NCBI GenBank assembly: GCA_028023455.1
Contig: JAQFVV010012446.1
Coordinates: 4,651,501-4,715,500, forward strand
Length of the DNA: 64,000 bases
Direction: 5' to 3'
From: Epiperipatus broadwayi
Lineage: Eukaryota > Onychophora > Udeonychophora > Euonychophora > Peripatidae
The notes below the pieces were generated by a model. That model saw nothing but the letters and a program-made list of their open reading frames with translations, did no database searches and was not told the origin of the DNA. Within the stretch, counting starts at the first letter, position 1, and the number at the start of each line of letters is the position of its first letter. Both the position numbers and the translations under genes were made by a program. This document shows positions 20,156-31,145 of the stretch, piece after piece.

Positions 20156-20772
20156 ATTGTAACAGTACACAACATCAGGGCTGAATTACAAGATGGAAAA
20201 CTATTATCATCCCCAAATAAACAAAATATAAAATTAAATATTAAAGGAATGCACATGAAGTTCACCAGTATTACACAAAAGTAACAATCATTCTCTTCAT
20301 GAATGATCAACAATAAAAATAAATCAACAGTCAATCTTGTGACTGTATTTGAAAGTGGCCCACTATAGACCAGGTTATTTATTTAGCTACTGCCAAATCT
20401 AGGTCAGGAATAGAAAAAATAATTATTTGTATGCACATACTTAGATGTTACTCCATCAAAATACAACAATAAATCAAATAATGCTGAAATATTAAAAACA
20501 TCCTGGCCATCATTAATGCTCTGGTCACTTTGTACCATTAATGTACTGATGAACTATAAACTAAATTTCTAAAGAAATACTAAATAAAATGAAATATAGT
20601 GCATGGACTTTAAAATATATCCCTTTGCACCAACCAGAATTATAGAAGTAATGAAATCATCATTAACTAGATATCTATAACACTAAACATAAAACTGTTA
20701 TCCATATAATTGTTATGCACAGATCTACATCAGGAAACAAGAACTTTATAAAATATTGCTGTGAGCAAGAGA

Positions 20773-20807
<35 letters not shown>

Positions 20808-20960
20808 AGCATCTTATTATAAATCACTTCAAATAATTTCTAAGTTTGCTCTATTATAAATAGATAGTTTTATTGGGATCATTTTTAAAAAATCCTAGAA
20901 CATTAAGCTGTCATGAAATAAAGTCACACATAGTGTAATTTATAGCACAGGAATTCAATA
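20156..20960 (-). repeat. LTR-like repeat, family G copy
   Basis: This stretch matches 23299-23650 and 23690-24430 through many blocks, for example GGGCTGAATTA, ATGAATGATCAACAATAAAAA, TGTGACT-G-ATTTGAAA, ATGCTCTGGTCACTT and GTAGTGCATGG-type segments, in the same order. Its low-coordinate end (minus-strand 3' end) reads TTACAAT next to a primer-binding-site-like sequence, which identifies it as an LTR on the minus strand. An (AAAT)n run, 20770-20811, interrupts it. Confidence 0.65.
20768..20812. repeat. (AAAT)n microsatellite
   Basis: About ten uninterrupted units of ATAA/AAAT. Confidence 0.95.
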
Positions 20961-21607
20961 GAATAAAGAAATTAAAACTAAAAAATATTTTTAAAACAAT
21001 TATTTAATAAATATTTGATTGACAATAAACAAAAAATGACATGATAGTTATAAAATTTTAAACATTCATTTCCATCAATAAATATATTTCCCATAAAAAT
21101 TAGAATCAATCAATTGATTTCTATTCATAAATTAACTTTTAATTTTTAAGTTATTTCTTTAAAATAGAATTGGAAAAATAACATTTTCAAAATCAAAGAT
21201 AACAATCTTTGATTTAGCTTACTTAACCTGTTGTTAAGTTTTTAGAAGGGAAAATGAGTGAAAACAGAAAAACATGTTTCAAAAATTCAAATTTACAAAT
21301 ATTATAATTTTCTAAAAACTATTTCATACCTTTGAAGAAAAAATTGACTGGATTTAAAAAAAAAAAATTTCACAATATAAAAATATTAACATAATGAAAA
21401 TATTTGAAATAATCAATTCTTACAATATCAATAAAAAATCAGTTTTACTATATATGAAAATTTAATGTACACATGCAAAAATATCTTTAACCATGATTTT
21501 ATTTTCTACTGTAATTCCAGATTAAAAAGTTGCATATTATTTTAGGGGAAGTAATATCTCTACATTTTTATTCCAGTGAAGGCAGGTTATATGGAGGAAG
21601 ATAATGT
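20961..21607. other. AT-rich DNA, probably LTR element interior or LTR remainder
   Basis: No reading frame. A small hairpin AAATCAAAGAT/ATCTTTGATTT lies near 21190-21225. Confidence 0.4.
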
Positions 21608-22202
21608 CTAGCATTTAGCTGAATTTAGCATATGGTTTTCATTGTAGAAACCATTTTTATGATTAAAACCATCGTATGCTAAAATTTTGATTAAAACTTC
21701 TGCTATTCCATGCAACAGCTTAGTTAAGATTCCTATTGTACTATACATCAGCTTGGTGAAGACTTCTACTTCTTTTTTCTTTATCAGCTGGGTGAAGATT
21801 TGACTGCTCATTCTTCATGCTAAGTTAGGAATCTCTCTTTTTACCAGACACTTGAGTTTTCTTTGTCTTATCTCACTTCATTCAGAACTTCTCTAATTTG
21901 CTTGATTTGGTCTGCTATTTCATTTGCTATATTTTTACTGCTTTCATCTATTTTATATAGCAGCATTTGAAATTCTTCTCTTTTTTATTATCCTCTTGTC
22001 TTTGTTCTTCTTTCTTTTTATTATTCTCTTCTCTTTATTATCTTCTTTTCTTTGTTGGTCCCTTCATATTATCCACTTTTCTTTGTTCTTTTATTTGTTT
22101 AAACATTTCTAACAATTGGAATAACATGGAAGCTTCCTCTATTCTCTGGGTTACTTCCATTGATTGCTGATCTTTTTCTTTCTGATCATATTCTCCCTCC
22201 AT
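21608..22202 (-). pseudogene. gag-like start of a decayed LTR element (family G)
   Basis: An ATG at 22202-22200 opens 52 codons: a charged, Q/E/K-rich N-terminus, then S-M-L-F-Q-L-L-E-M-F-K-Q-I-K-E, ending at a stop. Reading on past stops and frame changes, the sequence stays K/E/Q/N-rich (coiled-coil-like) and reaches the frame at 21811-21608, which contains LITKLLHGIAE-like amphipathic repeats. The early part resembles the start of the gag-like ORF at 37906 (M-I-M-Q-M-L-R-S-M-R-E-E), so both LTR elements may share a gag lineage. The position, about 1.1 kb downstream of a primer-binding site on the same strand, supports the gag reading. Confidence 0.6.
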
Positions 22203-23279
22203 CTTTTATAATTTTCCTCTTGTCAGCATATATATTTATATAAATCACTTTTAATTTTCTAGAAACTGTTAAATTACTTTTATACAATAAATACAAATAT
22301 GAACTTTTAAAACTATCTTATAAAATAAGCTTAACAGCACCTTTTCTTCCATTTAACCTTTCACCTTAACTAGTACTACTAATATTATTATTTTCCCTAA
22401 TTCATCTTTCTTTTAACCTTATTGTCTCAATACTTGATATTTGATTAATTTATTTCTGTCACTTTATTCTCCAATACTACCCTGTTTGTGTGTGTGACTG
22501 ACTTCCATTCCCATTGTATTTCTATTTTAAATACATATTCATGTACAAAAAAACCCAAGTTCATGTCAAAAAGCATTTATCAATATCTTTCTTTGAGATA
22601 TGAGAATCTAATGGCAAAAAACGCATGATCATCTGCAATTCTGGGATGTACAGAATCTGTCACTGGACTATAAATATACAATGCAGCATGAGCACCCAAA
22701 GTTATATCTCAACTTAGACACTATAAGCTACTCTAACCCAAAACAATGCAAATATATTTACAAAGCTTTGCTCCTTTGATTCTCAGGGGCTAGAAAATAC
22801 AGAACTATACATTGCTCCTTTTATTGAAGACTTAGGGATTTGGAATCATAGCAGGAGGACTGTGTTAAGTGGACTGTGATAAACAATAAAAAATATGAAA
22901 ATCTAAAAATGGGTTGGAGCAATGCATGAGAAAGAACAATTCATGGAGTTGCAAGAAAACATTGCATCCTCAAGCCAACAAGAAAACCCTCTACCCATCA
23001 CCAAATAAGAAGTGCATCTAAACAAATTTTAACTATAAAAACCTCAATCTAATCTCCAAAATCATGCTTTAATTTTTTATTCAACTTTAAATGTAAATTC
23101 CTTAAATAAACATTGATACTTCTATTTATAATTTATAATCAAATTATAATAATAATCCTTTACACCTTTGTCATATTTCACAATAATATATTTAAAATTA
23201 GTTCTGCATCAAAATACAGAATTTATTTCTGAGATTTAAATTATATGGTCACTGACCACCAGAACCTGATCATTATCGA
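22203..23279 (-). other. Untranslated leader of the family G LTR element
   Basis: Lies between the primer-binding site (23280-23298) and the gag-like start. No reading frame. A leader of this size is also present in the 33-43 kb LTR element (about 1.3 kb between PBS and ORF). Confidence 0.45.
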
Positions 23280-23298
23280 GCCCACAGTTGGGTTGCCA
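23280..23298 (-). promoter_or_regulatory. Primer-binding site of family G LTR element
   Basis: On the minus strand TGGCAACCCAACTGTGGGC begins with the TGG expected from a tRNA 3' CCA and resembles the Lys-type PBS of animal retroelements. It follows the LTR end ...GTTAAAAT directly. The site of the 33-43 kb element (36580-36598) is a close relative. Confidence 0.7.
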
Positions 23299-24430
23299 AT
23301 TTTAACAATACAAAAAATAGAAGTTAATAAAAGGGAACTGAATATTACAGTGTCCCACAATCAATTGTAACAATATGCCACATTAGGGCTGAATTATGAG
23401 AAGATAGAAACTCATCATCATCCCCATGTTTAATAATCAAAAGAAATACATATAAAAGGAATAAATATAATGAGAATTAGATCAGAAAAGAACTAATTAT
23501 AGATTTACCCATCATTGCAGAGAAGTATAATAATCATTCACCATCATGAATGATCAACAATAAAAAATCAACAATCAACCTTGTGACTGGATTTGAAATG
23601 TGTCTGATAAGCATGGCAATAATTTGGTTGCACAGAGTCAGGTGCTAATCCATCAGAATATATGATAATGGATAAGAAAATTGAGATTTAAATTATTGGG
23701 AGAGGAATTGTTTGTTTATCCTCAAAAAAAATATAAAATTTAATATCAAAAGGGATTGACATGATAAATCAGCCCAGTCAACTCCTTACAGCAACTATGA
23801 TTAATTATAAATCTACCAGCATTATAAATAACTGAAAGTAATAAAAGAAATAACCATTCATCAATCATGAAAGATTAGCAATCAAAAATAAATCAGTAGT
23901 CCTTGTGGCTGGATTTAAAATGGGTCTACTGTAGACTAGGCTAACTATTGAGTCTTTGCCATCTTGGAGCATTTAATAAAATATTAATTTGTATTCATAA
24001 ATGTAAGTGCTCATCCATAAAATATACCATAAAAACAATAGCGCTGGGATATTAAAACATGCTTATCATCATCAATGCTCTGGTCACTTAGTACCATATT
24101 GTACTGGCCAATTATAAACTTTAATTTTTAATAAGACTAAACTAAAATAAAATGTAGTGCATGGGATTTAAAGAATATAATCTCAGTGCCGACCAGGATA
24201 TATAAATCATACTGGATGACCTTAAGCACTAAATTCATCACCATTTATATATCAGACCATTATACATGAAGCTAGCTCAGAGAACATAAGCTTGATTACT
24301 GTGATCAAGAGATGATACAATACATATCCTAAAAATATTTGGAATCAAGTTCATTGGAATCATTTTTATAATGAAATACAAGTTTATTAATAATAAAAAA
24401 TGAAATTAAGGTCTCTGGAATTCAGCTATA
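23299..24430 (-). repeat. LTR-like repeat with internal partial duplication, family G
   Basis: Two successive segments (23299-23650 and 23690-24430) both match the copy at 20156-20960. The first keeps the LTR end beside the PBS, the second the remainder up to the TTCATTGGAATCATTTTTA block. The outer (TG) end cannot be placed. Either one LTR with a partial duplication or two nested LTRs would explain this. Confidence 0.6.
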
Positions 24431-26176
24431 CATTTGGAAATCTTCTGATTTTGATTAATATAAAAAATTTAAATTATTATATTACGATTTACATATATGT
24501 ACATATAGGTTTATTTAAAACACAATAAGTACACAGGTGTGGCTGAACATATTTGAATTGACATTTAATAATAAAAATGATTAAAATTTTGTGTTCTATC
24601 TGACACTCATTAATATATATATATACACACACATAATGTGATATTATGATTTCTAGACATTCGAATTTTTATATACAAACACAATTTAATTAAAATTTTA
24701 CACATACGTATATGTGTGTGTATTCGCAGACTAATGTTTACATCATATTTTAATTTAACACAATAATAAGATTATATTCAAAATATACTTCCCATAATTA
24801 ATTTCTTGGTTAATATTAAGAGTATATAAAATTCAAATATGCATGTGTAATACATAAAATATAACTTGAATCAGCTATTAAACTCTATTACAGCTTTCTT
24901 TCTTTTTTAAAAAAAAACAGTTTTCAACTAGTAACTGTTTTGATCGATTACTTATCAATGTCTTTAAATGTAGATTATAGAATTGTCTATTAATCCTTTA
25001 TATTTTTATTTTTTTATCCAAGCAAAATTATTACTTTTAAAAAAGATGGATTTTTAAAATGTCATTTTCTTTTCTTTTTTCAATAAATTATTTAAAAATA
25101 ATATTCTCTCTATATATGTATGACTGTCACAGGTCACTCTTAGCTATAATGTTTTTTTTTTAGAATTTAAAATATAAATTTCAAAATGTCTTTTTCTTTT
25201 CTCAATAAATGATTTTAAACAAAAGTGATGTATATTATATATCTCACTTTTAGAATGTCATTTCAAAAATGAATTATTTAAACCAACTCACATTATATAT
25301 ATATGCAACCTGATGCATTTGTCTATGGTTCCTTATGTGTATACACAGCAGCATACATCTAACAACATTCTTTATCAACTGATGGAATTTCCTTGGTGAG
25401 TTGGTATTAAATTGTCATCATCAAAACAGGTGCAGTAATATCCCTTTTGTCTAGAGCTTGATAGGCTTCAGGCCAGCAAGCTGTCTTGTCCACATTTTGC
25501 AGGCTAATTGATTCATTAGAAGTGAGTATGGCTTCATGTGAATCATAACTCCAGCATATAGAACTATAGGGCAGTTGTTTTTTTCTATCTTGACTTCAGT
25601 TACATCTGATCCATGGTAGTTGTTTGTACAACTCTGGAAAACAACTCTGCAACTAACTACTCCTACCGCTAACTAACTACATCAAACTATCCAACTCTTC
25701 TGGCCAGCTCTTACAAAATCTATTAGCCAAACTGTTCTAATTTCTTTATCAATGTTTTTTATGAGAGTGGTTGAGTGAGGTGATAAAAACACATTGTTTT
25801 CAATTAAACTGTTTTCATATGTCTCTTCCTTTGAAATTATGTTTAATTAAAAGCTACTTTTGAAAGCAACTTTAAAATTTTACCAAAGGTGTGATCTACA
25901 TGTTTTTAATTAGATAGAGAAATGTATACAAGCATTAATTAAAAATTTCCAAAATAAATCATGTTTGTTTTTTAATTTCAAATAAGAATTAAATAATAGT
26001 ATTTTTTAGAACTTTTTAACAATTTATTTCATAATGAAATTTTATTTTACATTCAGAATGATTTAATCATTTACTTATTTGTTATTATTCCAGGAAATGC
26101 AGAAAAATATCTACAAAAATTTATATCTATGTTTCTTTCTACTTTTTCTTTCAACTTTATATATATATATGTGCAC
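24431..26176. other. No gene recognised; less AT-rich block at 25300-25760
   Basis: Mostly AT-rich, with short TA and TG/CA runs at 24610-24720. The block 25300-25760 has a more balanced composition (CTTGATAGGCTTCAGGCCAG and similar) and could be unique sequence or remaining LTR. I see no reading frame or splice-flanked exon in it. Confidence 0.45.
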
Positions 26177-26188
26177 ACACACTATATT
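26177..26188. repeat. Target site duplication of family B copy, left
   Basis: ACACACTATATT matches ACACACTCTATT at 26818-26829 with one difference. Confidence 0.75.
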
Positions 26189-26412
26189 CACATGATCACC
26201 ATTTCTTATGCTTGCTTATAACTGTTATTAAAACAGGCAACACTCACTATATATGCTACCACTCACTGCAAGCTAGAATAATCAATGGATGCCAGAAGGA
26301 AGCCTTCTGGCATCCATTGATTACTAGCTTGCAGTGAATGGTAGCACATATAGTGAGTGTTGCCTGTTTTAATAACAGTTATAAGCAAGCATAAGAAATG
26401 GTGATCATGTGA
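26188..26412. repeat. 112-bp-arm palindrome
   Basis: TCACATGATCACC to GGTGATCATGTGA, centred at 26300, almost perfectly self-complementary, including the CAACACTCACTATATATGCT segment with its complement. It is the head-to-head junction of two family-B copies. Confidence 0.95.
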
Positions 26413-26817
26413 CATTTATTGGCTTAAATCCAATCCTGCCTAATAGGATAGTGGTGGTTATGGTTATTAAAGAACCAAAGACACCAAAATGTATAGGTAC
26501 TGAACTGCGTTCAGATTTATATGACTATATAAGCTACTGAGCTTAGATTGAAAATATTATAGTGTTTTCAATTTAAGACTCATAGTTTTGTAGTTAAGTA
26601 GAGATAAAAGATGGCTTCTGGAGGGGTTGCATTAGATCCTAAGAGTGCTCTCAGATCCACGCTTCCCCACTGAAGAAGGCCACAAGCCAGAAACTAGTCT
26701 GGGGATATTGGATGAGTAGGCACTAGATGGGGATTTTATGCACAAGCCTTTTGGCATCCATTGATTACTCTAGCTTGCAGTGAGTGTTAATATGTATAGT
26801 GAGTTTTGCCTTTTTTA
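26189..26817 (+). mobile_element. Family B element with intact hammerhead ribozyme
   Basis: This 629-base element is the best family-B copy. An inverted left piece (26189-26300) meets its forward counterpart in a 112-bp-arm palindrome. A forward monomer then runs through GATCATGTGA, CTGCCTAATAGG, CACCAAAATGTATAGG, CTGAACTGCGTTCAGA, GGGTTGCATTAGATCC and the hammerhead (26664-26705). It then enters a second, partial monomer (GAGTAGGCACTAGATGGGG, GCCTTTTGGCATCCATTG) that stops at TTTTGCC. The AGCCTT of the first and second monomer are 444 bases apart, giving the monomer length. Target duplications of 12 bases flank it. There is no protein and no poly(A) tail. Partial tandem copies plus hammerhead plus target duplication are the hallmarks of retrozyme-type elements. 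Confidence 0.85.
26664..26705 (+). ncRNA. Hammerhead ribozyme, complete
   Basis: TCCCCA (26664-26669) pairs perfectly with TGGGGA (26700-26705) as a 6-bp stem I. CTGAAGA (26670-26676) and GAAAC (26690-26694) are both canonical. Helix II is GGC/GCC around CACAA, flanked by an A-A mismatch. Stem III is minimal (C-TA-G), and GTC (26697-26699) supplies the cleavage site between 26699 and 26700. With so short a stem III, cleavage is expected to need a dimer, as known for Penelope and retrozyme hammerheads. Activity is inferred, not shown. Confidence 0.8.
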
Positions 26818-26829
26818 ACACACTCTATT
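26818..26829. repeat. Target site duplication of family B copy, right
   Basis: ACACACTCTATT, see 26177-26188. Confidence 0.75.
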
Positions 26830-27240
26830 ACTGTGTGTCATATAACAGAACTGTTATAATGTAAAAAAATCAAATAATGCTGAGGTACTAAAACATAAAA
26901 TTAAAAAATGTGTTGCTCATGTTAAACATGAATGGGCACACTTTTATTTTGATCACATAGCAAAAATATTGTAAAAATGAAGAAAATCAATTTTTTATCA
27001 TATAGTATTGTTTTTTTTTTACTTTTTACTTTTACTTTCTTTTTTTTTTTACTTTTTAGTGCATTTATGTAAATAAAAAAAATTTCTTTAAAAATTTTTT
27101 TTTTATCATAGTCTAATTTAATATAATTTATGAAGCTGCTATTTTTAATTATGGTATTTAAAATAGAGGGAAATATTTTGAAATATGATAGTAAATATTA
27201 GGTGTAAAACTATCCAAGTTTTTTTTTAAATATAAGAATT
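26830..27240. other. AT-rich DNA, homopolymer-rich
   Basis: T-runs near 27010-27055 and a TTTTTAGTGCATTTATGTAA motif at 27051-27070 seen also at 9980 and 30170. No gene. Confidence 0.5.
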
Positions 27241-27345
27241 TATGTAATTGAGGCATCTGGTTTTAAGGCTAGATTTATGTAATTGAGGAAACTGGTTTTA
27301 AGGCTAGATCTATGTAATTGGCACATCTGGTTTTAAGGCTACTTT
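27241..27345. repeat. 35-bp tandem repeat, three units
   Basis: Units start at TATGTAATTG (27241, 27276, 27311) and each ends with CTGGTTTTAAGGCTA. The period is exactly 35 bases. Confidence 0.95.
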
Positions 27346-28199
27346 TATGTTTTCAATTTACAAACATAAACAGAATAGAAATGATTGCAGTAATTATTAC
27401 CTTTAATTTTTTGCATATTAATTAGTCAACCAAAAACTTTATGGGTTTTGTTTTATAGGTTTCTATTTGAATCTACAGTAATACTACAATCATAAGCATG
27501 CTGTAAACCTGAAAGTAAAAAAATGGAGTTCATTATTGCTTTTAAGTAGCTCAAGTTAAAAACTCCACCTTCAAACTTACATTGATTTTACTGCTGCATA
27601 AAGGCATCTACAAATTGTTTCAAAGACTACTGCCACAAAAATGGACACTACTGTAAGAAAGAGTAGTGTGAAAGATAAAATATCAGATTCTAAAGTGTGC
27701 ATCTAGTGACTCCTTCTCTCTCCAGGTTACTTACAAAACTGTCGATGAAACAGTGCATATGTTAAGTAGTTATATTACTTTAGTTATTCATCATATAAAT
27801 TTTAAAGTATTAGCATGTCTAGGATTATTTTAATTTCAAAGTGTTAAAGTTGTGTCTTCGGTTGCAATTTATACTGTCTTTAAATAATTTATATTAACAC
27901 TTTAATTATGACTGCTATAACTAAAAAAAATATTTTACATAGTCTGACATCATATCCTCCTAATGAAAGCAATTGATAGCGCCCTCTTTAGATATTTTTT
28001 GAAATAATGTTTGTAATATAAATGAGATCCACTTCTACTATGCTTTGCTCACATATGGCTGTCAATTTAGTCTTAATGAAATATATATTCCATAAGATTT
28101 TAGACTGTTTATATTATGTTCCAATTATTTTATATAAATCAAGGGCTACAGAAAATGATAGATTTACTTTTGATATTATTATTGATTTAGCAATCATAT
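27346..28199. other. No gene seen
   Basis: AT-rich, no recognisable coding or repeat signal. Confidence 0.5.
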
Positions 28200-28620
28200 A
28201 ATGTAATTAGAAGGGATTTGAACTCAGCCTTTCAAGCTTCCTGCAGCTAACCACTACATATTTCATGCTGGACCAGTTCTCATCATTTGATCCAGATCAG
28301 CATCTCTTATATATATATATATATATAATCAGTGCTCAGTTAGACTTTTCAATTTCTTTAGCTGTCCATATCATTGAAAATCTGATTAAATATTGAAAAA
28401 GCCTCTGTTTATACCAATACTATTGTCATATCCACATTGACTTTAAGTCACTCTGACCCTTCACATGTAAGACCTTAATATGCCCATTTAACTACACAGA
28501 AGAGGGATGGATAGAATACAGACTGATTATGTAATATTTAAATACAAGTATATTGTCTATACTGAACTTAAATGTAATTAGAAGGAATTTGAACTCAGAC
28601 TTTCAAGCTCCCTACAGCTA
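28200..28620 (-). repeat. Family A repeat copy
   Basis: Contains GATTTGAACTCAGCCTTTCA, a (TA)n run (28308-28327), CATTGAAAATCTGAT and TCACTCTGACCCTTCACATG, the complement of the landmarks in the 60 kb copy. A second TTTGAACTCAGACTTTCAAGC occurs at about 28581, so two heads lie about 370 bases apart. Confidence 0.65.
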
Positions 28621-28759
28621 TCATAGTCATATATTATTGCAGTTTTAAGGAACATAGTATCAAATAAACAATAAGGCACAGTAATACTGTTGAAAAAAGT
28701 CATACTCAATAGGATCTCTAATAAATTTTATATACTTTTACTTAATTTGCTTTTTTTTT

Positions 28760-29036
28760 TGTCTGCCTGTCTATGAAATCTTGGATATCCATTTTCACCT
28801 ACTTCCCAATTTCCAATCTAGTTAAGAGTTTGTATATACATGTATTCCTAATGACAATACATTTTTTTGGAATTTGCAAACAATTTTGTTCAAAAATTTG
28901 TGAAAAAATTTAGCTTTTAATTTTGATGTGATGTGATGTGATGCATTTTGGCTTCTCCTTAAACGAAGTCAAGAATATCTCAGCAATTATGCCCAGATAA
29001 ACCTGTTAGCCACTTTATTTTACATTCCCCACTCTA
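28760..29036 (-). mobile_element. LINE F 3' UTR
   Basis: On the minus strand after the stop at about 29040: CTAACAGGTTTATCTGGGC, GGAGAAGCCAAAATG, CATCACATCACATCACATC, then the conserved TTGCAAATTCC block. Similarity with 12520-12600 continues down to about 28760, so the UTR extends well past the CATCA run. Confidence 0.75.
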
Positions 29037-29798
29037 AAATTACCCATAATTTGCTCTATCCCATTTCCACAACATAATCTTTGTCAGCTCTATAACCTTT
29101 ATATCTAAATCCTCTTTGTCTTTTCCCAAACCCAACATAAAAACCATTAATTCACTTTCTATATAATCACTCTTTTCATATTTATTTTTCCACAACTTCA
29201 TTATATGTACCCTTTCTGTTTTCAAACATTTACATTCAATTAACAAATGCCTAATATTTTCTATTCCTTCCTTACATAATTTACAAAATAAATCACCCAT
29301 ATTTTTCCATTTATATGTATTTACTTTTGTAGCTAAAGATCCCGTTCGAGCCTTAAACAATAAACTACTTTCCTTACTATTATCATATATTAACTCACAC
29401 CTAATATACTGTTTATTTCTATATATATTTAAACTCTTTTTACTCTCCATACTATTTCTCCATCTCTCTAACTCCCTATTCTTTATTAATAAATTTATTC
29501 TTTTATCCCATTCCTTACTACTATAACACTCAACAATCCTCTTAACACAATCATCCCATCTTTTGTACAAATATACTGATATAAATTCTTTATCCAAATC
29601 TTTTGCATACCACATTACCTTTTTCACCCATCTTGTTACCTGCCCTTTACTCATAACCCAATTAAATACTATTTTAGCTATTCTTTTATTATCCATAAAC
29701 TGCAATCTACCAAACATTTTCATTTTACTTTTTGCATCTCTCATATGAAAACTTGACTATCCCATTTCTCCTTGAATTGCCTCCCTTGCTGTCCAATA
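29037..29798 (-). pseudogene. LINE F, C-terminal 234 codons nearly intact
   Basis: From 29744 an uninterrupted 234-residue frame covers the LINE F C-terminus: MRDAKSKMKMFGRLQFMD, a W-rich stretch (F-N-W-V-M-S-K-G-Q-V-T-R-W-V), YSSKEWDKRI, a basic MESKKSLNIYRNKQ stretch, KARTGSLATK, and the zinc knuckle C-K-L-C-K-E-G-I-E-N-I-R-H-L-L-I-E-C (C-x2-C-x8-H-x4-C). It ends with L-T-K-I-M-L-W-K-W-D-R-A-N-Y-G. Upstream of 29744 the frame is shifted, and the copy stops at 29798, 5' truncated. The knuckle type is common at the C-terminus of non-LTR RTs. This is the best guide to the family's C-terminal protein. No RT core is left, so it is not functional alone. Confidence 0.85.
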
Positions 29799-30644
29799 TG
29801 TAATATTGGTGCTAGTGACATCTAATGGCATTATCATAATTTAAAATGGAATGATTCATTTATCAGTGTTAAATAAATTAAAAAGTAGAAAAAAAATATT
29901 AAAAAAATATTTAGAAGAAGTCCTTTGTATTCAGTTAAGCTAAAAAAAAAAAATTTATCTCCACTGACACAAATGAAAGTATGGTTTTGATGAATCATTT
30001 ATATAAATTTGCAGATTGCATCCATTTTTTTTATATCAATTCATCAGATAAATATTGTGAATAGATTGGCGTTGATACAAGAAATTGAAAGATATTTACA
30101 CATTTATTAAAATGACCTCTCTCCCCAGCTTTTATCTGTGATAGTTGAAGAAAAAAAAATTTTTTTAAATTTTTAATGCATTTATATGAATAAAAGCTTT
30201 TCTTTAAAATATTTTTATTTTATTTATTGTATTAAGTCAATAATTCTTAGATCCAAATCATCATAAAGTAATATGATACTACTGATATCCCTTCAGCTTT
30301 AAATCATTCTCTTGTATTTATTTTTAGTACAAATCTGCCAACTTTATGTTCATTTGATGGTAAAATTGGAAATAAATTTAAGTATTGGTTTATTACTTTT
30401 AAAAAAAGGCTGAATATGTCAGTATTCTACAGAGTAGTCCACGGAAGAAAACTACAAATGAGCAGATAAAACCTCAGAAGATTACTGATTGGTAGATTCT
30501 TTGATTTTAGGCATATAAATGATTTTGTAACCATTTTTTTAATTGTTACTACCAATGAGTAAAAACAATTGAATATTTTTATAACTTATTTAAGAGTTAT
30601 AATTATTTATTAAGTGCACAGGAAGTATATGTAAATATTTTTAA
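29799..30644. other. No gene seen
   Basis: AT-rich; TTTTTAATGCATTTATATGA at about 30169 is one more copy of a short dispersed motif. Confidence 0.5.
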
Positions 30645-30825
30645 GACAGGCTATAACCTGTATCAAATGTCCTTTGAAATTTATAATAGTCAAGCAATAT
30701 CTTTATTTTGCTGATAGAGGAAAGTGTCAAACCATGACATAAGATAGCAAGTTTTATAAAGATAAGAATGGCTGTCTTATCTTTAACCTAACTTTCCACT
30801 TATATAGGACAATCTGAAGCATCTT
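30645..30825 (+). repeat. Family E repeat copy
   Basis: AGGCTATAACCTGTATCAAATG onward aligns with 30960-31100 over about 130 bases and, further on (CATAAGATAG to ACAATCT), with the inverted copy at 70-170. Confidence 0.75.
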
Positions 30826-30959
30826 GATTTGGTAGCATGATTCTTTCCACTGTTTAAGACCACTATTTCCTATACAAATTAACATTCATGAAATCTTGCG
30901 ATTTACAATGAGTTAATATTATGATCTTTATACTGGAAATATATAAACTATTGAAGAGT

Positions 30960-31145
30960 ACAACAGGCTATAACCTGTATCAAATGCACTTTGAAATTCA
31001 TAATAGTCAAACCATATTTTTATTTTGCTGAAAGAGAGATCTCTCAAACCATGACATAAGATAGTGACTTTTATAAAGATAAGATTATTGATTGCTATTG
31101 ATATTGGAATTGTCTAAATGATGACTAGTTTTAATGATTACTTAT
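30960..31145 (+). repeat. Family E repeat copy, second unit
   Basis: Direct repeat of 30645-30790. The last part (GATTGCTATTGATATTGGAA and on to GTTTTAATGAT) recurs at 31437-31495. Confidence 0.75.

Noticed and set aside
25300-25760. Less AT-rich block as a host exon
   Set aside because: No reading frame of useful length, no convincing splice sites, no recognisable protein.
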